This document shows positions 53,745-62,697 of a DNA stretch of 64,000 nt, piece after piece. The position numbers were made by a program, and so were the translations under genes. The DNA is from an uncultured Lewinella sp. (lineage in GTDB: Bacteria; Bacteroidota; Bacteroidia; Chitinophagales; Saprospiraceae). Every line of letters starts with the position of its first letter. Position 1 is the stretch's first letter. The DNA lies in NCBI GenBank assembly GCA_937873655.1, contig CALMYQ010000059.1, forward strand, positions 20,417 through 84,416, written 5' to 3'. Below the pieces are notes generated by a model. It saw only the letters and a list, made by a program, of their open reading frames with translations, ran no database searches and was not told the origin of the DNA.

Positions 53745-56285
53745 ATGAGAAAAACAAACGCCTGCCTGATCGGATGTTTTCTTCTGGTCCTTTCCATCGC
53801 AAATAACGCCTTTGCCCAGCTTAAGACGCCGGGCCAGTTTTTACCCCATCAATTGGGCGAAACCTTCACGCCGCACCACTTATTGGTGGATTATTTTGAA
53901 TATGTGGCGGCCAACAGTCCTAATGTCAAATTGACGCAATACGGCTCTACCAATGAAAAACGGCCGCTGCTGATGGCCTTCGTTTCCACGCCGGAAAACC
54001 TGGCGCGGCTGGATGCGATCCAGGAGAATAACCTGCGCCGTGCCGGCCTGTTGCCCGGAACACCGGATCCCAATCTCGAAATCGCCATTGTCTGGCTCAG
54101 CTACAGCGTTCACGGCAATGAAGCGGCCGGGTCGGAAGCCAGCATGGGCGTTCTCTACGATCTGGCCAATACCGCCAAACCTGAGACCCAGGCCTGGCTC
54201 AGGAATACCGTGGTCATCCTGGATCCGTCCATCAACCCCGACGGGTATAACCGGTATTCCAACTGGTACCGGCAGACCGCTTCCCTGAATCCGAACCCCA
54301 ATCCGTCGGTCAGGGAACATATCGAACCCTGGCCCGGCGGCCGCGTAAACCACTACCTCTTTGACCTCAACCGGGATTGGGCCTGGCAGACCCAGGTGGA
54401 ATCGCAGCAACGGGCAGTCATGTACCTCAAATGGATGCCTCAGATACATGCCGACCTGCACGAACAATTCTATAACAACCCCTATTATTTTGCGCCTGCC
54501 GCTCAGCCGTACCATAAATTCATCACGAAATTCCAGGCCGACTTTCAGGTGGAGATCGGTAAAAATCACGCCAAATACTTCGACAAGAACGGCTGGTTGT
54601 ATTTCACCAAAGAAGTATTTGACCTGCTTTATCCCAGTTACGGCGACACCTACCCGACCTTCAACGGCGCCATCGGCATGACCTACGAACAGGGCGGACA
54701 CAGCCGCGCAGGCCGGGCCATTGAAATGATGAACGGCGATACGCTTACGCTCTACGACCGGGTAGCCCACCACCGCGCCACTTCGCTTTCGACGATCGAA
54801 ATGGCCTCCAAAAATGCGACGCGCCTGTTGCAAAACTTCTCCGATTACTTCTCCCAGTCGATGACCAGCCCCAAGGGCAAATACAAAACCTACGTCATCA
54901 AGGGATCCAATCCGGAAGGCCGCATCCGGGCCTTGTGCGAACTGCTGGATAAAAACGGCATCCGGTACGGGAAAGCCAAAACGGCCGTTAATGTGCGCGG
55001 TTACGATTATCAGTCCGGTGCAACCGCCGGAATGAACATCAGGGAAAACGACCTCGTGATCAGCGCCTACCAGCCCCGGTCGGTCATGACCCAGGTTTTG
55101 CTGGACCCCGCTACCGAGGTAGTCGATTCAAACACCTATGACATTACAGCCTGGTCGCTGCCCTACGCCTACGGCCTGGAAAGCTTCGCAACCGAACAGA
55201 AGGTAGAGGTTTCAGAAGGGTATAAGTTCCCGGATTACCAGCCCGGTTTCAAAGCAGGCGATATGCCCTACGCTTACCTTGGGGTGTGGGAATCCATGGA
55301 CAATGCCCGGTTTCTGGCGGATGTACTGAAAAAGGGGATCGTGGTGCGATTTGCTACGGCGCCGCTCACTCTGGAAGGCAAACCCTACAACCGCGGAACC
55401 CTGGTGATCACCCGGGCTGACAACCGCAAGAACCCGGATTTTGACCGGGTGGTTCAGGCGGCAGCCGTTGCCAACCGGCAAGGGCTGACGGGCGTTCATA
55501 CCGGGTTTTCGGACAGCGGGCAGGACCTGGGGTCGGGGAGTATGGAATTGATAGCCGAACCCCGCATCGCTGTTCTGTCGGGCAAACAGACTTCTCCGAA
55601 TGAGTTCGGCCAGGTCTGGTACTATTTCGAACAATCCCTGCATTATCCGATCGATATTTACGATGCCGATGACCTGGGACGCCTGGACCTGGCGGATTAC
55701 AATATCCTGATCATGCCGGAAGGACGCTACCGGCTCGACTCTTCCGCGTCCGATAAACTGGCTGATTGGGTTTCCGGCGGCGGCCGGTTGATCGCCGTTG
55801 GTGACGCCAACGGCGCGTTGGAAGAAAAGAAAGGGTTTGCCCTCACCGCATTCCCCACACCTGATGACAAGAAACTGGCGGAGAAGAACAGCGAGCGGGA
55901 AGAGCTGGATAGCCGCCTGCTTGATTTTGAGGGTCAGGGCCGGCGATACCTCAGCAATTCCCTGCCGGGCGCCATCGTCAAAAATAATGTCGACAATACC
56001 CACCCGCTGGCATACGGCTTGCCCGACTACTATTTTTCACTCAAAACCGGCACCATGCATTATCCGCACCTGCGGGGCGCCTGGAACGTGATCACCCTGG
56101 GCAACAAATGGATGACGTCGGGATTTATCGGCAGCAAAGCCGGCGAAAATTTAAAAAATACCGTTTCCTTTGCCGTAGAAGATAAAGGCCGCGGCAGTGT
56201 CGTTTATATGATCGACAACCCCTTGTTCAGAGGGTTCTGGGAAAACGGCAAGTTTTTGTTCAGCAATGCTTTGTTTTTTAGGTAG
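53745..56285 (+). CDS. Secreted M14-family zinc carboxypeptidase
   Basis: An 846-residue exported peptidase, signal [26 protein letters not shown]14 catalytic domain at about 30-370: zinc ligands H123 and E126 in [15 protein letters not shown], third ligand near H235 in [14 protein letters not shown], substrate Arg/Asn-type residues in [10 protein letters not shown], and the catalytic Glu in [16 protein letters not shown]. The C-terminal half (about 400-846) includes a ThuA/glutamine amidotransferase-like segment ([69 protein letters not shown]), an arrangement common in large Bacteroidota M14 proteins. Likely digests extracellular peptides. A palindromic repeat begins 5 bp after the stop. 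Confidence 0.92.
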   Translation: MRKTNACLIGCFLLVLSIANNAFAQLKTPGQFLPHQLGETFTPHHLLVDYFEYVAANSPNVKLTQYGSTNEKRPLLMAFVSTPENLARLDAIQENNLRRAGLLPGTPDPNLEIAIVWLSYSVHGNEAAGSEASMGVLYDLANTAKPETQAWLRNTVVILDPSINPDGYNRYSNWYRQTASLNPNPNPSVREHIEPWPGGRVNHYLFDLNRDWAWQTQVESQQRAVMYLKWMPQIHADLHEQFYNNPYYFAPAAQPYHKFITKFQADFQVEIGKNHAKYFDKNGWLYFTKEVFDLLYPSYGDTYPTFNGAIGMTYEQGGHSRAGRAIEMMNGDTLTLYDRVAHHRATSLSTIEMASKNATRLLQNFSDYFSQSMTSPKGKYKTYVIKGSNPEGRIRALCELLDKNGIRYGKAKTAVNVRGYDYQSGATAGMNIRENDLVISAYQPRSVMTQVLLDPATEVVDSNTYDITAWSLPYAYGLESFATEQKVEVSEGYKFPDYQPGFKAGDMPYAYLGVWESMDNARFLADVLKKGIVVRFATAPLTLEGKPYNRGTLVITRADNRKNPDFDRVVQAAAVANRQGLTGVHTGFSDSGQDLGSGSMELIAEPRIAVLSGKQTSPNEFGQVWYYFEQSLHYPIDIYDADDLGRLDLADYNILIMPEGRYRLDSSASDKLADWVSGGGRLIAVGDANGALEEKKGFALTAFPTPDDKKLAEKNSEREELDSRLLDFEGQGRRYLSNSLPGAIVKNNVDNTHPLAYGLPDYYFSLKTGTMHYPHLRGAWNVITLGNKWMTSGFIGSKAGENLKNTVSFAVEDKGRGSVVYMIDNPLFRGFWENGKFLFSNALFFR

Positions 56286-56290
56286 GAGAT

Positions 56291-56334
56291 GCCCGCCGTC
56301 GCTCTTGGGGAGCTATGGCGGACGGGGGATGCTG
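56291..56334. repeat. 44-bp palindromic dispersed repeat, copy 1
   Basis: Matches 62453-62496 with two changes; core CCCGCCGTCGCTC ... GAGCTATGGCGG folds into a hairpin. Member of the CCGCC...GGCGG family scattered in this window. Confidence 0.8.
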
Positions 56335-56388
56335 CCACGCTGAGGCGAGGCGAACCAATCGAATCAATCGAAAAATAAATAAACCAAA

Positions 56389-56685
56389 ATGACATTAACA
56401 GAAATAACAGAGCAAATCCGGAGCACGGCCGCGAAGGCCCCATCGCTCGGAAAAGCATTGAAATTTCAATTTGACGAAGGAGTGGTTCATGTCGATATGA
56501 CGGGCAGTGTCCCGGTTGTTACCAATGAAGACAAGGATGCGGATACCACGATCATTGCTTCCATAGATACCTTCAACAGCCTTCGGAAGGGAGACCTCAA
56601 TCCGATGATGGCTGTCATGACCGGGAAGGTCAAGATCAAGGGGGATATGGGACTGGCGTTGAAGTTGCAATCTTTGGTGGGGTAG
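56389..56685 (+). CDS. SCP2 sterol-binding domain protein
   Basis: A 98-residue single-domain SCP2 protein that would bind a lipid or other hydrophobic ligand in the cytoplasm. Family core: LGKALKFQFDEGVVHVDMTG, ADTTIIASIDTFNSLRKGDLNPMMAVMTGKVKIKGDMGLALKLQSL. Single-domain SCP2 proteins in bacteria have no settled role. The stop codon TAG starts a GTGAGAG octamer tract, and the convergent pyrD gene ends in the same repeat field. Confidence 0.9.
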   Translation: MTLTEITEQIRSTAAKAPSLGKALKFQFDEGVVHVDMTGSVPVVTNEDKDADTTIIASIDTFNSLRKGDLNPMMAVMTGKVKIKGDMGLALKLQSLVG

Positions 56686-56828
56686 AGGGTGAGAGAGTGA
56701 GAGGGTGAGAGCCCGCCTTCGCTTGAAGCTACGGCGGATGAGAGGGTGATGCTTCGACTTCGCTCAGCACAGGGGGCCCGGCTCCGCCTGAAGCTTCGTC
56801 GGATTAGAGGTGAGAGCGTGAGGATCTA
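56683..56828. repeat. GTGAGAG tract and palindromes between SCP2 and pyrD
   Basis: The whole 140-bp space between two convergent genes is repeat DNA: GTGAGAG-type octamers at 56684-56712 and again at 56807-56822, and two GCTTGAAGC/CGGCGG-type palindromic fragments between. Both genes' TAG stop codons touch it. Confidence 0.75.
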
Positions 56829-57875
56829 CAATTTACGACCAAGATCAGCTACGGCCTTATTGATGGCCCTGACCAGTCCCGGGCCGGCGTAGACCAGGCC
56901 GGAATATACCTGGACCAGGCTGGCGCCTGCATCCAGTTTTTCGATGGCGTCTTCGGGTGTTTCGATGCCGCCGACGCCGATGATGGGCAGGGTTCCGCCG
57001 GATTCCCGGGCCAGGTAGCGGATAACGGCTGTGGACCGGTCTTTGACGGGTTTGCCGCTCAGGCCGCCGGCGCCGATTTGCCTGACCTGTTCGGCCGGCG
57101 TGGTCAGGTCTTCCCGGTAGATGGTCGTATTGGTTGCGATGATGCCGGATAGCCGGGTGGCTTTGGCGATGTCGAGGATATCGTCGAGTTGACTTTCGCT
57201 CAGGTCAGGCGCAATCTTGAGCAGGATCGGTTTGGGGCGGTCATGGGTTTCATTGCGGGCCATGAGGGTGGACAGCAGCTGCATCAGCGGTTCTTTCTCC
57301 TGGAGGGCCCTCAGGTTGGGGGTATTGGGCGAACTGACGTTGACCACAAAATAGTCTACATAAGGGAAAAGCCGGTCAAAACAGATGAGGTAGTCCTCTG
57401 CGGCTTTTTCATTGGGCGTATCCTTGTTTTTCCCGATGTTGCCGCCGATGATCAGGTTGGTTGACCGCCTTTTCTTCAACCGGCTGACGAGCGCTTCGAC
57501 ACCTTCGTTATTGAATCCCATCCGGTTGATCAGGGCGTGATCCTGCGGCAGGCGGAACAGCCTTGGCTGGGGGTTGCCGGCCTGACCTTTGGGCGTGACC
57601 GTTCCGATTTCGATGAAGCCGAAACCGAGTGCGGACATGGCGCTGAAGTATTTGCCGTCCTTGTCGAAACCAGCGGCCAACCCGACCGGATTGGGAAAGC
57701 GAAGGCCGAAGACCTCACGTTCCAGGCCGGGGTGTTGTTTTCGAAAATTCCACCGGATCAGGGCGCCGATACCGGGAATAGCGAGGATGAATCGGAGGGC
57801 GCTCACCGTTACGCCATGCGCCTTTTCAGGCGAAAGGAGGAACAACAGCGGCTTTAGAAAATTCCGGTACAGCAT
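56826..57875 (-). CDS. pyrD: Dihydroorotate dehydrogenase, class 2 (quinone)
   Basis: Membrane-associated FMN enzyme of pyrimidine synthesis: dihydroorotate to orotate with reduction of menaquinone. 349 residues from ATG 57875 ([24 protein letters not shown]), which gives the N-terminal amphipathic helix region of class 2 enzymes. Motifs: [67 protein letters not shown] (catalytic Ser), [28 protein letters not shown] and [30 protein letters not shown] hairpin plus T8 tract lies directly before the start codon and suggests attenuation control. Quinone use fits the menaquinone gene mqnC nearby. Confidence 0.97.
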   Translation of the reverse strand: MLYRNFLKPLLFLLSPEKAHGVTVSALRFILAIPGIGALIRWNFRKQHPGLEREVFGLRFPNPVGLAAGFDKDGKYFSAMSALGFGFIEIGTVTPKGQAGNPQPRLFRLPQDHALINRMGFNNEGVEALVSRLKKRRSTNLIIGGNIGKNKDTPNEKAAEDYLICFDRLFPYVDYFVVNVSSPNTPNLRALQEKEPLMQLLSTLMARNETHDRPKPILLKIAPDLSESQLDDILDIAKATRLSGIIATNTTIYREDLTTPAEQVRQIGAGGLSGKPVKDRSTAVIRYLARESGGTLPIIGVGGIETPEDAIEKLDAGASLVQVYSGLVYAGPGLVRAINKAVADLGRKL

Positions 57876-57882
57876 ATCGGCT

Positions 57883-57915
57883 AAAAAAAAGCCGGGTAGC
57901 GAAGAGCTACCCAGC
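57883..57915 (-). terminator. pyrD: Intrinsic terminator in the pyrD leader (candidate attenuator)
   Basis: On the minus strand: a 10-bp stem with one G-U pair (arms 57906-57915 and 57891-57900), 5-nt loop, then eight T (57883-57890), only 7 bp before the pyrD ATG. A 5-codon frame, MIAAG-stop (57907-57924), ends inside the first arm. This is the layout of a transcription attenuator. Confidence 0.7.
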
Positions 57916-57993
57916 CGCAATCATAATCCCAAAAACTAATCTTATGTAAAAGCCTGTTAAGGCTGTTGCAAGCTTTTTAAAGCTATTAGGGCG

Positions 57994-58025
57994 TAAAGAT
58001 AAAAAACTTTAAACAAAACAACAAA
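57994..58025 (-). promoter_or_regulatory. pyrD: Candidate promoter of pyrD
   Basis: On the minus strand TTTG (58022-58025), 20 nt, TATCTTTA (57994-58001; 7 of 8 bases). Leader of about 110 nt with three small hairpins, the last being the terminator. Confidence 0.55.
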
Positions 58026-58049
58026 AATAAAACAGTTCTGGTTGAAAAG

Positions 58050-58069
58050 GGAGCTAAAAATATAGCTCC
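58050..58069 (-). terminator. Terminator of the two-component operon
   Basis: GGAGCTA (58050-58056) pairs with TAGCTCC (58063-58069); on the minus strand it is followed by CTTTTC, 14 bp after the regulator stop. Confidence 0.55.
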
Positions 58070-58082
58070 GTTTTCGGCCGGT

Positions 58083-58802
58083 TCAGGCTTCCTCAGCCGA
58101 TTTGATGAGCAACTGGAAGCCGTTGCCGTGAATGTTGACGATCTCAATGTTCTCATCGTGCTTGAGGTACTTGCGCAGTTTGGTCACAAATACATCCATG
58201 CTTCGGGCGGTGAAGTAGTTATCTTCCCCCCAGATCTTGTTGAGGGCGTCCGAGCGGGGCAGGATATCGTTGGCATGCAGGGCAAACATTCGCAGCAATT
58301 GCGCTTCCTTCGGCGACAGTTTGATCTTCTCGTCGTCTTTTTCTCCTTTGCCGTAGGTAAGCACCCGCAGCGGGAAATTAAAATGGTATTTCCCCAGGTT
58401 GAATTCCTTGATGTCCTCTTTCGGGTCGGGTTTGCCCTGGCTGCGCTTCAGGATGGCCTGGATCCGCAGCAGGAGTTCTTCCGAATTGAAGGGTTTTGTG
58501 ATGTAATCGTCGGCGCCGAGGCGGAATCCCTGGAGGACATCATCCTTCATGGCCTTTGCCGTCAGGAAGATGATGGGCATCTCAGCGTCTTTTTCCCGAA
58601 TCTCCTTAGCCAGGGTAAAGCCGTCCTTCTTGGGCATCATCACATCAAAGATGCAAAGATCGTATTCGCCCTTGCGGTATTTTTCCAAGCCTTGCATTCC
58701 ATCTGTAGCCAGGGTCACATCGTAGTCATGCATTTCCAGGTAAGAGCGGAGCACATCGCCAAAATTCTGGTCGTCTTCAACTAATAGTATTCTGTTCGCC
58801 AT
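58083..58802 (-). CDS. OmpR/PhoB-type response regulator, RprY-like
   Basis: A 239-residue response regulator. Receiver domain 1-120 with acidic pocket ED-D (E9, D10, D11), phospho-acceptor D53 in IFDVMMPKKDG, T81 and K103 (LTAKAM; ITKPFN). A winged-helix DNA-binding domain follows at about 135-235 (KLSPKEAQLLRMFALHANDILPRSDALNKIWGEDNYFTARSMDVFVTKLRKYLKHD). It follows the sensor kinase on the same strand after 65 bp, and corresponds to the Bacteroides RprXY pair in layout. Target genes cannot be read from here. Confidence 0.93.
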   Translation of the reverse strand: MANRILLVEDDQNFGDVLRSYLEMHDYDVTLATDGMQGLEKYRKGEYDLCIFDVMMPKKDGFTLAKEIREKDAEMPIIFLTAKAMKDDVLQGFRLGADDYITKPFNSEELLLRIQAILKRSQGKPDPKEDIKEFNLGKYHFNFPLRVLTYGKGEKDDEKIKLSPKEAQLLRMFALHANDILPRSDALNKIWGEDNYFTARSMDVFVTKLRKYLKHDENIEIVNIHGNGFQLLIKSAEEA

Positions 58803-58867
58803 TTCTTCGGTTTTGAAATCCGAAAGGATTTTAAGGAGCTTATCAATATGTTATTAACAATAACGCA

Positions 58868-60409
58868 TTAATTCATGATTTTAGCCTCCTGACGGAAAGG
58901 AAAATACAGAATAAAACTGCTTCCCTTGCCCGGCTCGCTCTTCACATCCACAGTGCCCTTATGGGCGTCCATCATGGCTTTGACATAGCTTAACCCCAGC
59001 CCAAACCCCTTGACATCGTGCAGATTACCGGTATGAACGCGATAAAATTTGTCGAAAATATGTTTGCGCGCCTCTTTGTTCATCCCGATCCCTTTGTCTG
59101 CAACGACAATTTCAAGGCCGCCCTGCACATTGCGGGTGCTGACGGTGATATCCGGCTTTTCGGGGGAATATTTGTTGGCATTGTCGAGCAGGTTGTTGAT
59201 CACGTTGGCAATATGCGTCATATCGCCTTCAATGACGGGGTTTTCCGCTTCCAGGCGGTATTGGACGGTGCCGTCTTTTTTCTCTACCTGCAAGGAAATA
59301 TTTTCAACAGCGTGGTGGATAATATCGTTGACGTTGACCTCATCTGCTTTCAGCTTGACTTCCTGCCGGTCGATCAGCGCCATCTGGAGTACCTTCTCCA
59401 CCTGATTATTCATACGTTTATTTTCCTGTTTTATTATGTTGGCGAACCGCTGCACTTTTTCAGCCTGCCCCAGGATCATCGGACTGGTGATGGAATCCGC
59501 TGCCAGGGAAATGGTAGCGATCGGGGTTTTGAACTCGTGGGTCATGTTGTTGATGAAATCGGTTTTCATCTCCGAAACCTTCTTCTGGCGGAAGATCACA
59601 TTGATGGTGTAACCGAAACAAAGCATGGTGATGGCGGCAAAAGCAATGGTGCCCAGCAGGTTGGGCCATACCGACCCCCAGACAACGCTGGATTTTGCCG
59701 GGAAATGAACCATCAGCAAGCCGGGAGACACTTCGTCCTGGTTGAACAGGGTCACCTTGTATTTAGATGCAAAAATGTCCTTGAACGAAGGGCCGGACTC
59801 CGGGCCGGGGGTAGCGCTGACGAGGTAATGTCCGTTGGCAATGACAAAATCATTCTGCAAATTGGAAAAAACGCCGAAATCCTTCTGGGTATCGATGCCC
59901 CGGTTCTTCAGCTCCTGGTCGAGGATCTCCGCCAGCCCTTCGGCGTTGATCCGCTGTTCGAGGGGCTGGAAGGTGTTTTGCAGGGTATAGGCCATTATGG
60001 CGGTTTCGTAGCTGTTTTCCCGCCGGAGCATGCAGTTGTAGCACTTACACGTATCCGCGGTCAATTGTCCGAAAATATCCGAAGCAAGAGAACTGGCGGG
60101 AATCCCCGGGCGATTTTGTTTCAGCTTGAATTCGATTTCGAGCAGCTGTTTGTCCAGTACATTGCCGGAACTGTTCTGCCGTTCCATAAAGCGGGCCAGG
60201 TAGCCGTTGGAGTAAAAGTTCATGGCTTCCTTGCGCTCTTCGTCTTCCAGCCGGTTGGCAACAGCAGCCAAAGCGCCGAAGACGGTCTTGTCAAACTTTT
60301 CCTCGTTCACCCTGATGGCCGTCCGGATAAGGCCCCATTGCAGCCATGCAACGCAGACCACGGATATGGTCATCAACCCGATAATCGCCCAAATTGCCTT
60401 TTTATTCAT
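58868..60409 (-). CDS. Sensor histidine kinase, RprX-like, with Cys-rich sensor segment
   Basis: A 513-residue membrane histidine kinase. TM1 at about 7-27, a periplasmic sensor at 28-245, TM2 at about 247-267, then the kinase: H291 in NNMTHEFKTPIATISLA, N box NNLLDNANKYSPE, G1 DKGIGM, F box KHIFDKFYRVH and G2 GFGLGLSYVK. The sensor contains CKCYNC (C121, C123, C126), which could bind a metal or react to redox state; that is inference. The upstream -7 box TAAATTTG (60477-60484) lies 68 bp before the start. With the regulator gene it forms one operon. Confidence 0.93.
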   Translation of the reverse strand: MNKKAIWAIIGLMTISVVCVAWLQWGLIRTAIRVNEEKFDKTVFGALAAVANRLEDEERKEAMNFYSNGYLARFMERQNSSGNVLDKQLLEIEFKLKQNRPGIPASSLASDIFGQLTADTCKCYNCMLRRENSYETAIMAYTLQNTFQPLEQRINAEGLAEILDQELKNRGIDTQKDFGVFSNLQNDFVIANGHYLVSATPGPESGPSFKDIFASKYKVTLFNQDEVSPGLLMVHFPAKSSVVWGSVWPNLLGTIAFAAITMLCFGYTINVIFRQKKVSEMKTDFINNMTHEFKTPIATISLAADSITSPMILGQAEKVQRFANIIKQENKRMNNQVEKVLQMALIDRQEVKLKADEVNVNDIIHHAVENISLQVEKKDGTVQYRLEAENPVIEGDMTHIANVINNLLDNANKYSPEKPDITVSTRNVQGGLEIVVADKGIGMNKEARKHIFDKFYRVHTGNLHDVKGFGLGLSYVKAMMDAHKGTVDVKSEPGKGSSFILYFPFRQEAKIMN

Positions 60410-60476
60410 ACAGGCTTTTCATTTCAGCACCGCTTTCCAAGCGCAATTACACAAATAATTTTCCTTAATAACTATA

Positions 60477-60484
60477 CAAATTTA
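60477..60484 (-). promoter_or_regulatory. Candidate -7 box TAAATTTG for the two-component operon
   Basis: Exact TAnnTTTG match on the minus strand, 68 bp before the kinase ATG; no clear -33 element. The remainder of the 60410-60708 spacer shows no gene. Confidence 0.4.
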
Positions 60485-60708
60485 AGGATGTATGGAGGTA
60501 ATGCCCCCACTTTAACAATGTTTTAACTTTGGAGTGCAGGCAACCGGGAAAAGGCAGCATTTCAAATAACCACCTGCGAAAAGCAACTTAATTCGGAAAA
60601 ATAGCGTAGCTTGCATCAGGCATTATCATCTCTCATCCCCTTCCTGTCAATTCCCATCGAACATCAAGGCTGTGCATTATTCCATATTAACAAATAAAAT
60701 CAAAACGT

Positions 60709-60957
60709 ATGGACTTGCTTTACATCCTCGTTATCGGCGCCGTGGCCGGGTGGCTGGCCGGCCAGATCTGGAAAGGCTTCGGTTTCGGCATCATCGGCAA
60801 TATCATCATCGGTATTGTCGGCTCCTTCGTCGGCGGATGGCTGTTGGCCAAACTCGGTGTGCACATCAACCTGGGAAGCCCAACCGTCAACCTGATCGTC
60901 ACAAGCGTCATAGGAGCGGTCGTCGTTCTCTTTATCGGCAGCCTGTTCAAGCGGTAA
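60709..60957 (+). CDS. GlsB/YeaQ/YmgE family small membrane protein
   Basis: An 82-residue, very hydrophobic Gly-rich protein with three membrane segments (LLYILVIGAVAGWLAGQIW; GIIGNIIIGIVGSFVGGWLLAKL; NLIVTSVIGAVVVLFIGSL). This matches the transglycosylase-associated / GlsB stress protein family, linked to general stress or envelope stress in other bacteria; the biochemical role is unknown. It stands alone, with repeats following the stop codon. Confidence 0.92.
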   Translation: MDLLYILVIGAVAGWLAGQIWKGFGFGIIGNIIIGIVGSFVGGWLLAKLGVHINLGSPTVNLIVTSVIGAVVVLFIGSLFKR

Positions 60958-61031
60958 TGAGCCGGATGCCAGATGCTTGATACTAGATACTGGATGCTGG
61001 TTACCAGATACAAGTATCCAGTATCCAGCAT

Positions 61032-61196
61032 CTAGTGGCGCGAAATCTAGATACCACTCAAGTTTCGCGGCCTCTTTTTCCGACATGCTGCGTTGCTCGG
61101 CGGTCACAGAGTCCCGCTATGCTCCCTTCTCGCGCCTTGCCTGTCGAAAAAATAGCCTCCCGAAACTTAGGCGCCACTTAGATTTCGCGCCACTAG
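61032..61196. mobile_element. 165-bp MITE-like element with 18-bp terminal inverted repeats
   Basis: Left end CTAGTGGCGCGAAATCTA (61032-61049) is the exact reverse complement of the right end (61179-61196). Pairing continues imperfectly for about 60 bp inward, so the element can fold into one long hairpin. It has no ORF. Partial copies lie at 11567-11634 and 33313-33354. It directly follows a short direct/inverted repeat (GATACTGGATGCTGG type, 60968-61031). The outer CTAG provides the stop codon of mqnC. Confidence 0.8.
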
Positions 61197-62335
61197 TCTA
61201 CCATCAACGCCTTCCTGTCCAGTTGCTGTTGCTCGATCTCCCTGGGCAGCTCCCGGAACTCGTATTGCTGGTTGCGCAATTGCGGTTGAAAGCCGGCTTC
61301 CCGGATGGCATCCTGGATGCCGTTGGAGGTAAACCGGAAGCGGGCGCCTGCCGCAGAAACGACGTTCTCCTCGATCATGATGGAACCGAAGTCGTTGGCG
61401 CCGGCCTGGAGACAGATCTGCGCGACGGCCTTGCCGACCGTCAGCCAGCTCGCCTGGATATTGGTCACGTTGGGCAGCATGATGCGGCTCATGGCGATCA
61501 TGCGGATGTATTCGTCGCCGGTACAGGTATTTCTGGCGCGTTTGAGTTTTTTCAGGATGGTATCTTCGTCCTGGAAGGGCCAGGGAATGAAGGCGAGAAA
61601 GCCTTTGGCCTTTTCCGGTTTTTCGGACTGCACCCGGCGGATTTTTTCCAGGTGCTCCATGCGTTCCAGGTTGGTTTCCACGTGGCCGAACATCATGGTG
61701 GCCGAGGTGGTGATGTGCAGTTGATGCGCTGCCCGCATGATGTCCAGCCATTCGTCAGCGCCGCATTTTCCCTTGCTGATGAGCCTTCTTACCCGGTCAT
61801 CCAGGATTTCGGCCCCCGCCCCCGGCAATGAATCAAGGCCGGCCTCGTGCAGGGCTTTCAAGACCTCGTAATGGGTGGATTTTTCCAGTTTGGTGATGTG
61901 CGCTACTTCGGGCGGGCCGAGGGCGTGCAGTTTCAGGCGCGGAAAGAGCGATTTGAGCTCCCGGAAGAGGTTGCAGTAATAGTCGAGGCCCAGGTCGGGG
62001 TGGTGCCCGCCCTGCAGCAGCAGTTGCTCGCCGCCGAAACGGAACGTCTCCTCTATCTTCTGCTTGTATTCTTCAATGCTCGTGATATAGGATTCACCGT
62101 GCCCCGGCCGGCGGTAGAAATTGCAGAACTTGCAATTGGCGACGCATACATTGGTCGTATTCGAATTCCGGTCGATGATCCAGGTGACGACATCGCCCGG
62201 CACATGGTGCTGCCGCAGCCGGTTGCCGACGTGCATCAATTCGGCCGTGCCTGCATTTTCGAAAAGGAAGACGCCTTCCTCAGCGCTGAGCCATTCCAGA
62301 TTGAGTGCCTTTTGCAGGAGATCATCGGTGCGCAT
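61193..62335 (-). CDS. mqnC: Cyclic dehypoxanthinyl futalosine synthase MqnC
   Basis: Radical SAM enzyme of the futalosine route to menaquinone. 380 residues, with the [4Fe-4S] motif C64-x3-C68-x2-C71 in NVCVANCKFCNFYRR. LLLQGGHHPDLGLDYYCNLF, LKLHALGPPEVAHI, GLDSLPGAGAEILDDRVRRLIS and TTSATMMFGHVETNLERMEHL favour MqnC over its relative MqnE, in which the third block reads differently. The C terminus ...KALMVD is followed by TAG at 61193-61195, which belongs to the terminal repeat of the MITE-like element, so the original end may have been displaced. No other mqn gene is in the window. Confidence 0.9.
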   Translation of the reverse strand: MRTDDLLQKALNLEWLSAEEGVFLFENAGTAELMHVGNRLRQHHVPGDVVTWIIDRNSNTTNVCVANCKFCNFYRRPGHGESYITSIEEYKQKIEETFRFGGEQLLLQGGHHPDLGLDYYCNLFRELKSLFPRLKLHALGPPEVAHITKLEKSTHYEVLKALHEAGLDSLPGAGAEILDDRVRRLISKGKCGADEWLDIMRAAHQLHITTSATMMFGHVETNLERMEHLEKIRRVQSEKPEKAKGFLAFIPWPFQDEDTILKKLKRARNTCTGDEYIRMIAMSRIMLPNVTNIQASWLTVGKAVAQICLQAGANDFGSIMIEENVVSAAGARFRFTSNGIQDAIREAGFQPQLRNQQYEFRELPREIEQQQLDRKALMVD

Positions 62336-62452
62336 ATCCCTGTTGCTTTGGTGATGTAAAGTGAAAACAAAGATAGCATTTATCGGTTGAACGGGGATTG
62401 GGAATTTTCAGTGAATTCTGAAAAAAATGAAGAAAACTGGAAGCTTGATGCT

Positions 62453-62496
62453 GCCCGCCGTCGCTCTTGAGGAGCTATGGCGGACAGGGGATGCTG
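62453..62496. repeat. 44-bp palindromic dispersed repeat, copy 2
   Basis: Two mismatches to 56291-56334; located in the gene-free 62336-62697 space. Confidence 0.8.
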
Positions 62497-62514
62497 GATG
62501 CTGACCGCAGACCT

Positions 62515-62697
62515 GCCAACTGCCAGACTGCCAGACTGCCAACTGAAAGACTGCCAACTGAAAAACTGCCAACTGAAAAACTGCCAACTGAAAAACTGCC
62601 AACTGAAAGACTGCCAACTGAAAAACTGCCGACTGAAAGACTGCCGACTGAAAAACTGCCAACTGAAAAACTGCCAACTGAAAAACTGCCAACTGAC
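62515..62697. repeat. 15-mer tandem array TGCCAACTGAAAAAC
   Basis: About 11 copies of a 15-bp unit with A/G changes, ending exactly at the stop codon of the thioredoxin-fold gene. The open frames through it are low-complexity artefacts. No spacer diversity, so not a CRISPR. Confidence 0.93.

Noticed and set aside
62515..62697. Possible CRISPR array
   Set aside because: Unit is 15 bp with no unique spacers; the same holds for the 7-bp array at 33820 and the 9-bp array at 46137. No cas gene is present.
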